Part shown: one piece after another, positions 56,630-64,000 of the stretch
Layout of the letters: every line of letters starts with the position of its first letter
How positions within the stretch are numbered: the first letter of the stretch is position 1
Source: Massilia sp. BSC265
GTDB taxonomy: Bacteria > Pseudomonadota > Gammaproteobacteria > Burkholderiales > Burkholderiaceae_D
DNA length: 64,000 bases
NCBI RefSeq assembly: GCF_000740675.1
Contig: NZ_JPXI01000037.1
Span: forward strand, 354,656 to 418,655
Direction of reading: 5' to 3'
Notes under the pieces: model-generated
What the model was told of the DNA's origin: nothing
The model's database searches: none
Seen by the model: the letters and a program-made list of their open reading frames with translations, nothing else
Position numbers and translations under genes: made by a program

Positions 56630-57518
56630 GGAGCTGGTCTGCCGAGTTCCCAAGCCGAATCCCAGGATTCATCCGTTCGAGCGCCAATAAGGCCGCCGCA
56701 TGGTCCGCCTTCGGCAACGCGCTCTCGATCGTCTCATACTGCCGCGTCACCAGCTCCGTCACCGGCAGCGTCAAGCCCGCTGCCTCGGCCGCTGCCAGCA
56801 CGTTCCGCAAATCCTTCAGCTGGCTCTTGACCTGCCCGCCCGGCACGAAATTCCGTTCCAGCATACGCTGCCCATGCACCTCGAGGATCCGGCTGCCCGC
56901 AAACCCGCCGCGGATCGCCTCGCGCACCGCGGCCGGATCGGCGCCGGCCGCCTGCGCCAGCAGCAGCGCCTCGGCCACCACGTTCAGCGTCGCGCCGACG
57001 ATCAGCTGGTTGCACAGCTTGGCCACCTGCCCGCTGCCCACCGGCCCGACGCGCTGGGGCTTGCCCATCGCTTCGAGAATGTTCACCACCTGGTCAACAT
57101 CCGCCTGCGCGCCGCCGACCATGATGGCCAGGGTCCCGGCTTCGGCGCCGCCGACGCCGCCCGACACCGGTGCATCCATGAAGCGGCAGCCCTGGGCCAC
57201 AAGGCGTGCATGGAAGGCGAGCGCTTCGTCCTGCCGGGTCGAGCTCATGTCGATCCACAGCGTGCCAGGTGCGAGCGCCGGCAACGCCGTATCGATCACG
57301 GCAGCCACGACCGGTCCGGCCTCGAGCATGGAAATGACCACCTGGGCGCCGCGCACTGTCTCGCTCAGGTCCATTACCGGTTCGACGCCGCTGTCACGCA
57401 GCGCCTCGGCCTTCGCAAAGGTCCGGTTCCAGGCGCGTACCTGATAGCCGGCCTGCGCCAGGCGGCCTGCCATCGGCCTTCCCATCAGGCCGATACCGAG
57501 GAAGGCGATGGTGTTCAT
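56625..57518 (-). CDS. Beta-hydroxyacid dehydrogenase (3-hydroxyisobutyrate/tartronate-semialdehyde type)
   Basis: A 297-residue NAD(P)-dependent dehydrogenase. It carries the Rossmann FLGIGLMGRPMA (6-17), substrate-binding DAPVSGG (115-121) and catalytic Lys167 in GSGQVAKLCNQL, the 3-hydroxyisobutyrate dehydrogenase/GarR signature. The exact substrate is open. ATG 57518 overlaps the upstream SUFU stop as TGATG. The 3' end lies in a REP element: the stop codon TAG is taken from the REP palindrome (CCCGTAGG on the minus strand), which may have replaced the original terminus. Confidence 0.9.
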   Translation of the reverse strand: MNTIAFLGIGLMGRPMAGRLAQAGYQVRAWNRTFAKAEALRDSGVEPVMDLSETVRGAQVVISMLEAGPVVAAVIDTALPALAPGTLWIDMSSTRQDEALAFHARLVAQGCRFMDAPVSGGVGGAEAGTLAIMVGGAQADVDQVVNILEAMGKPQRVGPVGSGQVAKLCNQLIVGATLNVVAEALLLAQAAGADPAAVREAIRGGFAGSRILEVHGQRMLERNFVPGGQVKSQLKDLRNVLAAAEAAGLTLPVTELVTRQYETIESALPKADHAAALLALERMNPGIRLGNSADQLP

Positions 57519-58216
57519 CAGAACAGGCCGAGGAACTTCTTGACGGTGTTCTTGCGGCCCGGGACGACCAGGTCGGTCACGCCCTTGTCGTTGAAACCGT
57601 CGAGCAGCGCCGGGAATCCCTTGCGCTTGACCAGGTTCATTTCCGCTTCATAGAGCGGCACCACGCAATGGAAATAGATGTCCTTGCCGTCGCACTCGAG
57701 CGCGGCAAAGGCCTCCGGCGCGGAGGCCGGCGGCAGCAGGATGGCGCCGGTGAACTCGACGCCCTTGGCATAAGGTTGGGCCGGATGACCGTTCGGCACC
57801 GTGTGGCCGAGGCCGAGCCAGGTCGCGTGCCGGTGCGGATAGTGCGCCAGGTGGCGCAGCAGCGCCACCGGCCAGTACCAGCGCTCGTCCTGCACCGATT
57901 GCTCGTCCAGCTTCCAGTCCGCCGGCAATGCCATCATGAGCTCGGCGAACGGCGGCGCGCCTTCCGGCGCAGTCATCGGAAGACTGCTCATGCCCGATGT
58001 CACCAGGCGCAGGAAAGGGTAACGCGCGTTGGCCGGTACCACGTGGATGTCGACCTGCACCGGGTCGGCGATGGTGTCGTGAAAAACGGTATCGATCCGG
58101 CCAAGGTGGGCGGCAATGTGCTCCGCTACCGGGTCATGCGGCAAAACGGTGGGCGTCACCTGCTGCTGGGTCGGCGCGGCAAGCGGATACAAGGGGGTGC
58201 TGGTCGGTTCGGTCAT
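57518..58216 (-). CDS. Suppressor of fused (SUFU) domain protein
   Basis: A 232-residue protein with a single SUFU domain (about 30-230; HDTIADPVQVDIHVVPAN, LVTSGMSSLPMTAPEG, FAELMMALPADWKL, GKDIYFHCVVPLYEAEMNLVKRKG). Bacterial SUFU proteins often act as immunity or accessory proteins of polymorphic toxins, but no toxin is adjacent. Its TGA overlaps the ATG of the dehydrogenase gene, so the pair is translationally coupled. No signal peptide. Role unknown. Confidence 0.88.
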   Translation of the reverse strand: MTEPTSTPLYPLAAPTQQQVTPTVLPHDPVAEHIAAHLGRIDTVFHDTIADPVQVDIHVVPANARYPFLRLVTSGMSSLPMTAPEGAPPFAELMMALPADWKLDEQSVQDERWYWPVALLRHLAHYPHRHATWLGLGHTVPNGHPAQPYAKGVEFTGAILLPPASAPEAFAALECDGKDIYFHCVVPLYEAEMNLVKRKGFPALLDGFNDKGVTDLVVPGRKNTVKKFLGLF

Positions 58217-58357
58217 GCGACAGTAGAAAAGAATATGCGTTCTGCGGGGCGTCTATCATACCTGCGCGACAGGACAAGGTGGCGGCCAGCGGCGATTTGT
58301 TCTCGCTAGTACAATAGTGCATCGCACAATGTTGATGTATTGCTAAGAGAGAAGAAC

Positions 58358-58918
58358 ATGCCCAATGTGAAGAAATCTGCCGGCATCGCCGCTGCCCTCG
58401 TGGCCGCCTTCTGCGCCCAAGCGGCACACGCCCAGGCACTCGGTGGCTGGGCCGATTCCGCATCGCTCGAGTTCGGCACGAATCCCCAGCAGCGCATGTT
58501 GCGCGTCGCCGTGCAGAACGATTGGGACCAGCGCTGGTTCGCCCGCAACGGCTACCACCTGTCGGGTTACTGGGAAACCAACCTCGCCCTGTGGCGCCTG
58601 CGCGCCTACCAGAACGTCCCGGGCCGCACCAAGAACATCGCCGTGGTCGGCTTCACCCCCGTGTTTCGCTACCAGGGCGACAGCAAGCTCGGCCTGTATG
58701 GCGAGATCGGTATCGGCGTGAACCTGTTCTCCAAGCTGTACAAGAACGAGGACAAGGAATTGTCCACCGCCTTCCAGTTCGGCGATCACATCGGCGTGGG
58801 TTACACCACGGCCAAATGGGACGTCGGCCTGAGGTTCCAGCACTACTCGAACGCCAGCATCAAGAGCCCGAACGGGGGCGCAAACTGGATCGTTGCCAAG
58901 GCGGCCTACCGCTTCTGA
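58358..58918 (+). CDS. pagL: Lipid A 3-O-deacylase (PagL family) outer-membrane protein
   Basis: A 186-residue outer-membrane beta-barrel with a signal peptide (AALVAAFCAQAAHA) and terminal Phe typical of OMPs. It removes the 3-position acyl chain of lipid A in characterised homologues. HYSN near the C-terminus gives the catalytic His162 and Ser164 plus the oxyanion Asn165. The third triad residue (Glu in Pseudomonas PagL) is not evident: GGANW has Ala175/Asn176 about there. ATG 58358 has AGAGAGAAG upstream. It diverges from the SUFU gene. Confidence 0.85.
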   Translation: MPNVKKSAGIAAALVAAFCAQAAHAQALGGWADSASLEFGTNPQQRMLRVAVQNDWDQRWFARNGYHLSGYWETNLALWRLRAYQNVPGRTKNIAVVGFTPVFRYQGDSKLGLYGEIGIGVNLFSKLYKNEDKELSTAFQFGDHIGVGYTTAKWDVGLRFQHYSNASIKSPNGGANWIVAKAAYRF

Positions 58919-59026
58919 GCGCAAGGCAAGCCTTGGCGACGCGGTAGTGTGACGCGGACCGGGGGCGATCTATGACACAATCGGGCCAAGGCGGGCCGCC
59001 CGGCCTGCCGGCATCACGAGGCCCGA

Positions 59027-60463
59027 TTGACTGATCCCAGCACCATCAAACGCTACCTGCCGTGGCTCGTCGCGACTGCCCTGTTCATGGAGCATCTCGA
59101 CGCCACCGTCGTCAATACCGCCATCCCGAGCATCGCAGCCAGCCTGCAGGTCACGCCGCTGAGTCTGAAGTCGGTGGTCACCAGCTACATCCTCGGCCTG
59201 GCCGTCGGCATCCCGCTCAGCGGCTGGATGGCCGACCGCTTCGGCACCCGGCGCGTCTTCTTCACCGCCATCTCCATCTTCACCGTCGCCTCGGTCCTGT
59301 GCGGCCTGTCCGTGAATGCGCCCATGATGACGGGCGCGCGCCTGCTGCAGGGCCTGGGCGGCGCAATGATGATGCCGGTCGGCCGCCTGGCCATCGTGCG
59401 CACCTTCCCCAAGAACGAGCTGCTGGCGGCGATGAATTTCGTGATCATCCCGGCCCTCATCGGACCGCTGCTGGGGCCGACGGTCGGCGGGCTGATCGTG
59501 CACTGGACTTCGTGGCGCGTTATCTTCTTCGTCAACGTGCCGGTGGGCCTGGCGGCGCTCTACCTGGTCTGGAAGCACATGCCCGACTACCGCGGGATCG
59601 AGAAGCGGCCACTCGACGTCCTCGGCCTGCTCCTGTTCAGCAGCGGCACCGCGATCCTGTCCTGGCTGCTGGAGGTGTTCGGCGAGCACACGCTCGATGC
59701 GCTCACGGCCGGCCTGCTGCTGGCGCTGTCGCTCGGGCTGCTGGGCGCCTATACCTGGCACGCGCTGCGCATCACGCATCCGCTATTGCGGCTTACCCTG
59801 TTCAAGGTGCGCACCTTCCGCATCTCGGTGGCGGGCGGCTTCCTTACCCGGCTGGGCGTCGGTGCCCTGCCCTTCCTGCTGCCGCTGCTGTACCAGCTCG
59901 GGCTGGGCCTGCCGGCGTGGCAGTCGGGCCTCCTGATGATGCCGGCCGCGGCGGCCGCGATGGGCATGAAGGTGTTCGCGCCCAGGCTGCTGGCGCGCTT
60001 CGGCTACCGCCAGGTGCTGACCGTGAACACGGTGCTCATCGGGCTGACGATCTCGATGTTCACCCTGGTCGGCCCGGGCACGCCCTTCTACGTCATCGTT
60101 GCCATCAGCCTGGCGCAGGGCTTCTTCAATTCGCTGCAGTTCTCGAGCATGAACACGCTGGCCTATGCCGACATCGAACCGCAGGACTCGAGCATGGCAA
60201 GCACGATGTCGAGCTCCTTCCAGCAGCTGTCGATGAGCTTCGGCCTGGCCGCCGGCTCGATCGTGACCGCCTGGTTCCTGGGGCCGGTGGCGCAGGACAA
60301 CCGGGAACAGGTGGTACAGGCGCTGCACCACGGGTTTGCGACGCTGGCGGCGCTGACCCTGCTGTCCTCGGTCGTGTTCTGGCGCCTGCGCCGCAACGAT
60401 GGCGACAGCATCAGCCGTGGCCAGGCCAAGGCCAAGGAAGCAGAGCCTGTCGCTGAGGCCTAG
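59027..60463 (+). CDS. MFS transporter, DHA2 (drug:H+ antiporter-2) family
   Basis: A 478-residue multidrug-efflux-type permease. It starts with TTG 59027, GAGG a few bases upstream, and contains FMEHLDATVVNTAIPSIA (DHA2 motif D1), GWMADRFGTRRVF (motif A), RLLQGLGGAMMMPVGR and the motif C GPLLGPTVGG. About 13-14 hydrophobic segments. It is probably an exporter of small molecules; specificity unknown. No membrane-fusion partner is adjacent. Its stop codon shares bases with the convergent stop of the next gene. Confidence 0.92.
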   Translation: MTDPSTIKRYLPWLVATALFMEHLDATVVNTAIPSIAASLQVTPLSLKSVVTSYILGLAVGIPLSGWMADRFGTRRVFFTAISIFTVASVLCGLSVNAPMMTGARLLQGLGGAMMMPVGRLAIVRTFPKNELLAAMNFVIIPALIGPLLGPTVGGLIVHWTSWRVIFFVNVPVGLAALYLVWKHMPDYRGIEKRPLDVLGLLLFSSGTAILSWLLEVFGEHTLDALTAGLLLALSLGLLGAYTWHALRITHPLLRLTLFKVRTFRISVAGGFLTRLGVGALPFLLPLLYQLGLGLPAWQSGLLMMPAAAAAMGMKVFAPRLLARFGYRQVLTVNTVLIGLTISMFTLVGPGTPFYVIVAISLAQGFFNSLQFSSMNTLAYADIEPQDSSMASTMSSSFQQLSMSFGLAAGSIVTAWFLGPVAQDNREQVVQALHHGFATLAALTLLSSVVFWRLRRNDGDSISRGQAKAKEAEPVAEA

Positions 60464-60756
60464 GCGCCTCCTCCAGTGGGTGAGGCAAGGCGGCCCAACA
60501 CCTTCTCGCGGTTGTTCAGCACGAAGCTGACGAAGACCGGCTCCTTCACGGCCAGCCTGACCAGACCGGGCAGCAGGGGATAGCAGAATGTCGCCACCTT
60601 GCGCACGCATTCGTCGTCGCGCAAGGCATGCTGTGCGGCCTGACCGGCGCCGCCAGCCAGCATGGGCATCAGTTCCCCACGCTTCCGGTCGATGATGGAG
60701 GAAACCGGTCCGATCAGCTTGTCGGCCAGGCCGTGCTCTGCGCTTGCTTCATTCAT
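60460..60756 (-). CDS. Small hypothetical protein
   Basis: A 98-residue soluble protein (MNEASAEHGLADKLIGPVSS...), unrecognised. GGAG precedes ATG 60756. It contains a hydrophobic core region YPLLPGLVRLAVKEPVFVSFVLNN and is rich in charged residues. Its TAG overlaps the convergent transporter stop (CTAG at 60460-60463 is palindromic and serves both). Confidence 0.65.
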   Translation of the reverse strand: MNEASAEHGLADKLIGPVSSIIDRKRGELMPMLAGGAGQAAQHALRDDECVRKVATFCYPLLPGLVRLAVKEPVFVSFVLNNREKVLGRLASPTGGGA

Positions 60757-60808
60757 GGGCGTTCTCCAGGTTGGGATACCTGAATCTTGCCTTAGTGAAT
60801 GAAAACCT

Positions 60809-61309
60809 TCATGCGCCGAGGCAGACACCTGTTTTACCGCCATCAAGCGGAACCGTCATGCCCGCCTGTCCGACGTGGTAGTACAGGGAGACGATCCTCC
60901 AGCCGTCATCGTCGCGATAGAGCTGGATACTGTTCACGCCTGTGTATTCGGCCGTTGCAGCCTTTGGATCGCGGCGCGTTTCGACCACGCTGTATACGGT
61001 TGCGAACCGGTCGTACTCCTTGACCTCGCGCTGCACTTCGCATTCGTAGAAGCCATGTGGCCGCGCCTGGCGCTGGGAAGCGACGAAGTCCACGGCTTTC
61101 ATGGACCGGAACAGCGGCTTGCCGTTCTGGTAGATACCACCGGCGACGATGGCATCCGCTCGGAAAAGCCGCTGCAGTCGGTCCACGTCTGCCGCGACGC
61201 CAGGCGCATGGCTTGACGCTTGCCATAACTCCGCAACGACTGCGGCGGGCGTCGAGGCGGAGGCAAGCAGCGGAAGGCAGGCAAGGACAACAGGGAGTAG
61301 ACGGCGCAT
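60809..61309 (-). CDS. Secreted NTF2-like protein (SnoaL/DUF4440-like)
   Basis: 166 residues with a Sec signal (LPVVLACLPLLASAST). The mature part has an NTF2-like cone-shaped fold: DVDRLQRLFRADAIVAGGIYQNGKPLFRSMKAVDFV and the C-terminal strands TGVNSIQLYRDDDGWRIVSLYYH. Such proteins bind small ligands or act as isomerases; no catalytic residue can be assigned. ATG 61309 chosen because the longer frame (61381) has no signal peptide. Confidence 0.75.
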   Translation of the reverse strand: MRRLLPVVLACLPLLASASTPAAVVAELWQASSHAPGVAADVDRLQRLFRADAIVAGGIYQNGKPLFRSMKAVDFVASQRQARPHGFYECEVQREVKEYDRFATVYSVVETRRDPKAATAEYTGVNSIQLYRDDDGWRIVSLYYHVGQAGMTVPLDGGKTGVCLGA

Positions 61310-61410
61310 GATGGGATCCTCAAAGTTGCAATCCCAACAGTATAAACGCCGTGCAAGGCAACATGCCCGCTGGGTCGACAACGGGCTGCAGAAGCTGATT
61401 CAGAAATACC

Positions 61411-61701
61411 TTAATGGCGGCCGTGACCTCGACCGCGTCCCCAACCACGGCCTGGGTGGTGGTGCCCTCGTCCGTCGCGCCAACCGTGACCGCGGTGGTA
61501 GCCGTGGCGCGGGCCGCGATCGTAGTAGCCCAGTCCAAGATTCACTTCGACCGGCGGACCGACGTAGGTGGAGTAGCCGCCGCCGTAATACGGGTCGTAG
61601 CCCGCGTAAGGCGGCCCATACACCGCACATCCGCCGAGTCCGGCAGCCAGCAGGAATCCAGCCGCGCATCGTTTCAACACACGCATGCTTCGAATAGTCA
61701 T
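61411..61701 (-). CDS. Small glycine/histidine-rich lipoprotein
   Basis: 96 residues: a signal with lipobox LGGC (Cys25), a Tyr/Gly/Pro segment (YGPPYAGYDPYYGGG) and a His/Gly/Arg-rich tail (HGYHRGHGWRDGRGHHH...). Such tails occur in envelope proteins that bind metals or nucleic acids, but this is not proven. AGGGGGGC precedes ATG 61701. Low-complexity makes family assignment impossible by eye. Confidence 0.75.
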   Translation of the reverse strand: MTIRSMRVLKRCAAGFLLAAGLGGCAVYGPPYAGYDPYYGGGYSTYVGPPVEVNLGLGYYDRGPRHGYHRGHGWRDGRGHHHPGRGWGRGRGHGRH

Positions 61702-61836
61702 CTGTGCCCCCCTGACGGTAACCTGTCACCAGTCTAGGCGCGCGCAGGGTGGATTCAAAAGCAAGTTACGTTTGCTAACCTGCTTTCTCGACAGCACAGA
61801 ACACTGCAAGCCGGAGAGTGCCCCCAGGATCCTGCA

Positions 61837-62853
61837 TTAGTTCAGCGGCTGCGGAATCACCTCCACTGAACCGCGTTTCCGAGTCTGCGGCCTTGTAATG
61901 GGGGAAAAATATATTCGCTTCTGCTCCATTGCGACATAGACGCGATGTCGATGCAGGAAGTCCGCGCCCAGTACCAGTGCCTCTCCTTCATGGCTCAGGT
62001 CCATCAGGCGCAGGTCCAGGTCCTTGACCTCGAGTTGCCCGATCGACAGCAGCGGAACTGGAACTTTCCATACCGGCTTGTCGGCGGCATGCCCGGGCAA
62101 AGGCGCCTCGCGTGTCGCTCCCGGCGACTCCGGCGTCAATCCGAGCCGCACGGCAGCGGCTTTGGGCACATAAGAATACGGGGTTGCGGTGGACAGTAAG
62201 GCATGGATGGGCTTTCCACCAATCGTTGCGGTAAAGACAACCCGTGCGTCGCGCTTCCACGGGTCCCACATCGCAAGGACCGAGGCCGCCTGAGGATCCC
62301 AGTAAGCCAGGTGCGCGCCGATGCAGCCGCTCGGATTGAAAGACTTCAGGTAGCCCGCGTCGAGGGCGATTTCGAGGTCGTGCTGAAGGAGCATACCGGC
62401 ACCGACACGCACTCCATAGGTATCGTCCATGAAGTTCTCGACCTTGTAGGTGCCGCCTTTTACCTTGGCCGGCCCGATTGAGAAATCCTTGATGCTTGCA
62501 TGTGAAAAGTCTACGTACAGATCGACCTTCGTCGGATTGCGCGTATCGTCGGCGTCCAGCTTGCTCGTCGTATTGCGCACTTCGATCCCGAGACGATCCA
62601 GGATCTTCTTGTTGAACACGAAGGATTCCCCAGCGCCGGTGCTCAGCATGGCAGGAACAGCGACGCCATTGATCTTGGCGTCGCCGACCGGGCGCAAGTC
62701 ATCGGTGAAGGTGAGCGGTATGCTTGCCTGCTCGCGCATGTCGCAGCCTGCCGGCAAGGAATTCGCCCATGCTCCATGCGAAATGAAGAGGCTCGCGCAA
62801 ATTGCAGCACTACGGCGCAAAGAACTGGGAAAGGCGGGGCGGCTGAGGTGCAT
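61837..62853 (-). CDS. Retropepsin-like (aspartyl protease-fold) secreted protein with lost catalytic aspartates
   Basis: A 338-residue exported protein: signal peptide (ICASLFISHGAWA) then two repeats of a retropepsin-like fold. In active members each repeat has DTGA; here these are Ser71-Thr-Gly-Ala (VPAMLSTGAGESFV) and Ser221-Thr-Ala-Thr (IHALLSTATPYSYVP). The flanking family features (LGADFLHRHRVYV) are intact, so the fold but not protease chemistry is kept. Probable ligand-binding or pseudo-enzyme role. ATG 62853 has AGGA upstream; another ATG lies at 62877. Confidence 0.75.
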   Translation of the reverse strand: MHLSRPAFPSSLRRSAAICASLFISHGAWANSLPAGCDMREQASIPLTFTDDLRPVGDAKINGVAVPAMLSTGAGESFVFNKKILDRLGIEVRNTTSKLDADDTRNPTKVDLYVDFSHASIKDFSIGPAKVKGGTYKVENFMDDTYGVRVGAGMLLQHDLEIALDAGYLKSFNPSGCIGAHLAYWDPQAASVLAMWDPWKRDARVVFTATIGGKPIHALLSTATPYSYVPKAAAVRLGLTPESPGATREAPLPGHAADKPVWKVPVPLLSIGQLEVKDLDLRLMDLSHEGEALVLGADFLHRHRVYVAMEQKRIYFSPITRPQTRKRGSVEVIPQPLN

Positions 62854-62980
62854 CGGATTGTCCTGATTAGTCTGCATGAAATGCAGTATAGGGACTCCGA
62901 TGAGGAGAACACGGGCCTTACGAAAATTACCCTTTCGTCATACAGACGACCAGTGAGAGGGATTTTTCGGCGCACAAAGC

Positions 62981-63013
62981 AAAAACCCCCACCGGATCAC
63001 CGGTGGGGTTTTT
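62981..63013 (-). terminator. rRNA operon terminator
   Basis: On the minus strand, ACCCCACCGG-TGAT-CCGGTGGGGGT followed by TTTTT, about 10 bp beyond the 5S rRNA 3' end. Confidence 0.92.
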
Positions 63014-63022
63014 CATATAACT

Positions 63023-63137
63023 AGCCTGACGATAACCTACTTTCACACTGGTTGCAGCACTATCATCGGCGCAAAGTCGTTTCACGGTCCTGTTCGGGAT
63101 GGGAAGGGGTGGGACCGACTTGCTATGGTCATCAGGC
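63023..63137 (-). rRNA. rrf: 5S ribosomal RNA
   Basis: About 115 nt on the minus strand. The 5' GCCTGATGACCATAGC and 3' GTCAGGC arms pair; internal CCCATCCCGAACAGG is the universal 5S loop sequence. Ends are approximate by a base or two. The 23S gene lies upstream in transcription. Confidence 0.96.
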
Positions 63138-63269
63138 TTTGACTTGTCTGAGCTTTTACCGATCGGTAAAAAACTCACAATCCGGGAAGAAGTATCGTTT
63201 TTTTTATTCTTGGGGTAGCAGTATCAACAAACTGCAGCTGTATTCCTGACTTGTCTATAGCCTACCAAG

Positions 63270-64000
<731 letters not shown>

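Noticed and set aside
57518..58216. SUFU protein as an immunity protein of a polymorphic toxin
   Set aside because: No toxin, Rhs, or secretion gene is within reach.
63138..63269. tRNA gene in the 23S-5S spacer
   Set aside because: No cloverleaf or TTCAAATCC-like T-loop was seen; the spacer is short.

Overview
This 64 kb window is chromosomal DNA from a GC-rich betaproteobacterium. The gene content and protein sequences point to Burkholderiales, family Oxalobacteraceae, probably Massilia or a close relative. That assignment is inferred from recognised families, because no database search was possible. Most genes are housekeeping or catabolic. There is no prophage, plasmid gene, transposase, CRISPR array or secretion cluster.

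Layout, left to right: the C-terminal part of an S46 peptidase (3-1406); a CAT-like acetyltransferase and an amino acid permease (1541-3659, minus); a flavohaemoglobin gene (hmp) behind an NsrR-like operator (3881-5102); a DUF2807 lipoprotein and an old yellow enzyme (minus). A long minus-strand arginine succinyltransferase (AST) block follows, read right to left: AraC/GlxA-type regulator (20842-19901), astC, aruF, aruG, astD, astB, a giant NAD-glutamate dehydrogenase (gdhB), then astE (ending at 7468). The regulator is followed by an astC promoter carrying a good match to the Pseudomonas ArgR half-site. The cluster converts arginine to glutamate, and the embedded dehydrogenase sends the glutamate to 2-oxoglutarate.

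From 21 to 24.7 kb there is a MarR regulator and an HDOD protein, both with -10 boxes so close to the ATG that their mRNAs look leaderless. Next comes the most unusual structure of the window: three copies of a small intergenic unit on the minus strand (22.69-22.75, 22.83-22.90 and 24.51-24.57 kb). Each has a conserved promoter-like block, an identical 32-nt core and a Rho-independent terminator of differing sequence. They look like a small multicopy sRNA family flanking a Tat-exported FAD oxidase.

From 24.7 to 30.4 kb (minus) lies queA-tgt-yajC-secD-secF, with recG divergent. From 32.6 to 38.5 kb there are two secreted alpha/beta hydrolases that share a 23-bp upstream sequence next to an OhrR-type regulator, a PLDc_N/TPR protein, a glyoxalase-like gene with an internal deletion, a small secreted protein, a Gfo/Idh oxidoreductase and a DUF3025 protein. 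From 38.5 to 48.3 kb are pyrC, an orphan glutamine-type ABC ATPase, a dicarboxylate/amino acid symporter, an exported amidohydrolase, an asparaginase remnant, an ATM1-type ABC exporter, a thioesterase and a Na/Pi-cotransporter-like protein.

From 48.3 to 62.9 kb: two tandem acyl-CoA synthetases, a predicted aminopeptidase with a molybdopterin oxidoreductase, an M20 amidohydrolase, a beta-hydroxyacid dehydrogenase coupled to a SUFU-domain protein, PagL, a DHA2 transporter, several small secreted proteins and a retropepsin-like protein with both catalytic aspartates replaced. The right end is the 3' end of an rRNA operon on the minus strand (23S partial, 5S, terminator). REP-like palindromes with one shared sequence occur at 5.1, 43.5 and 56.6 kb.
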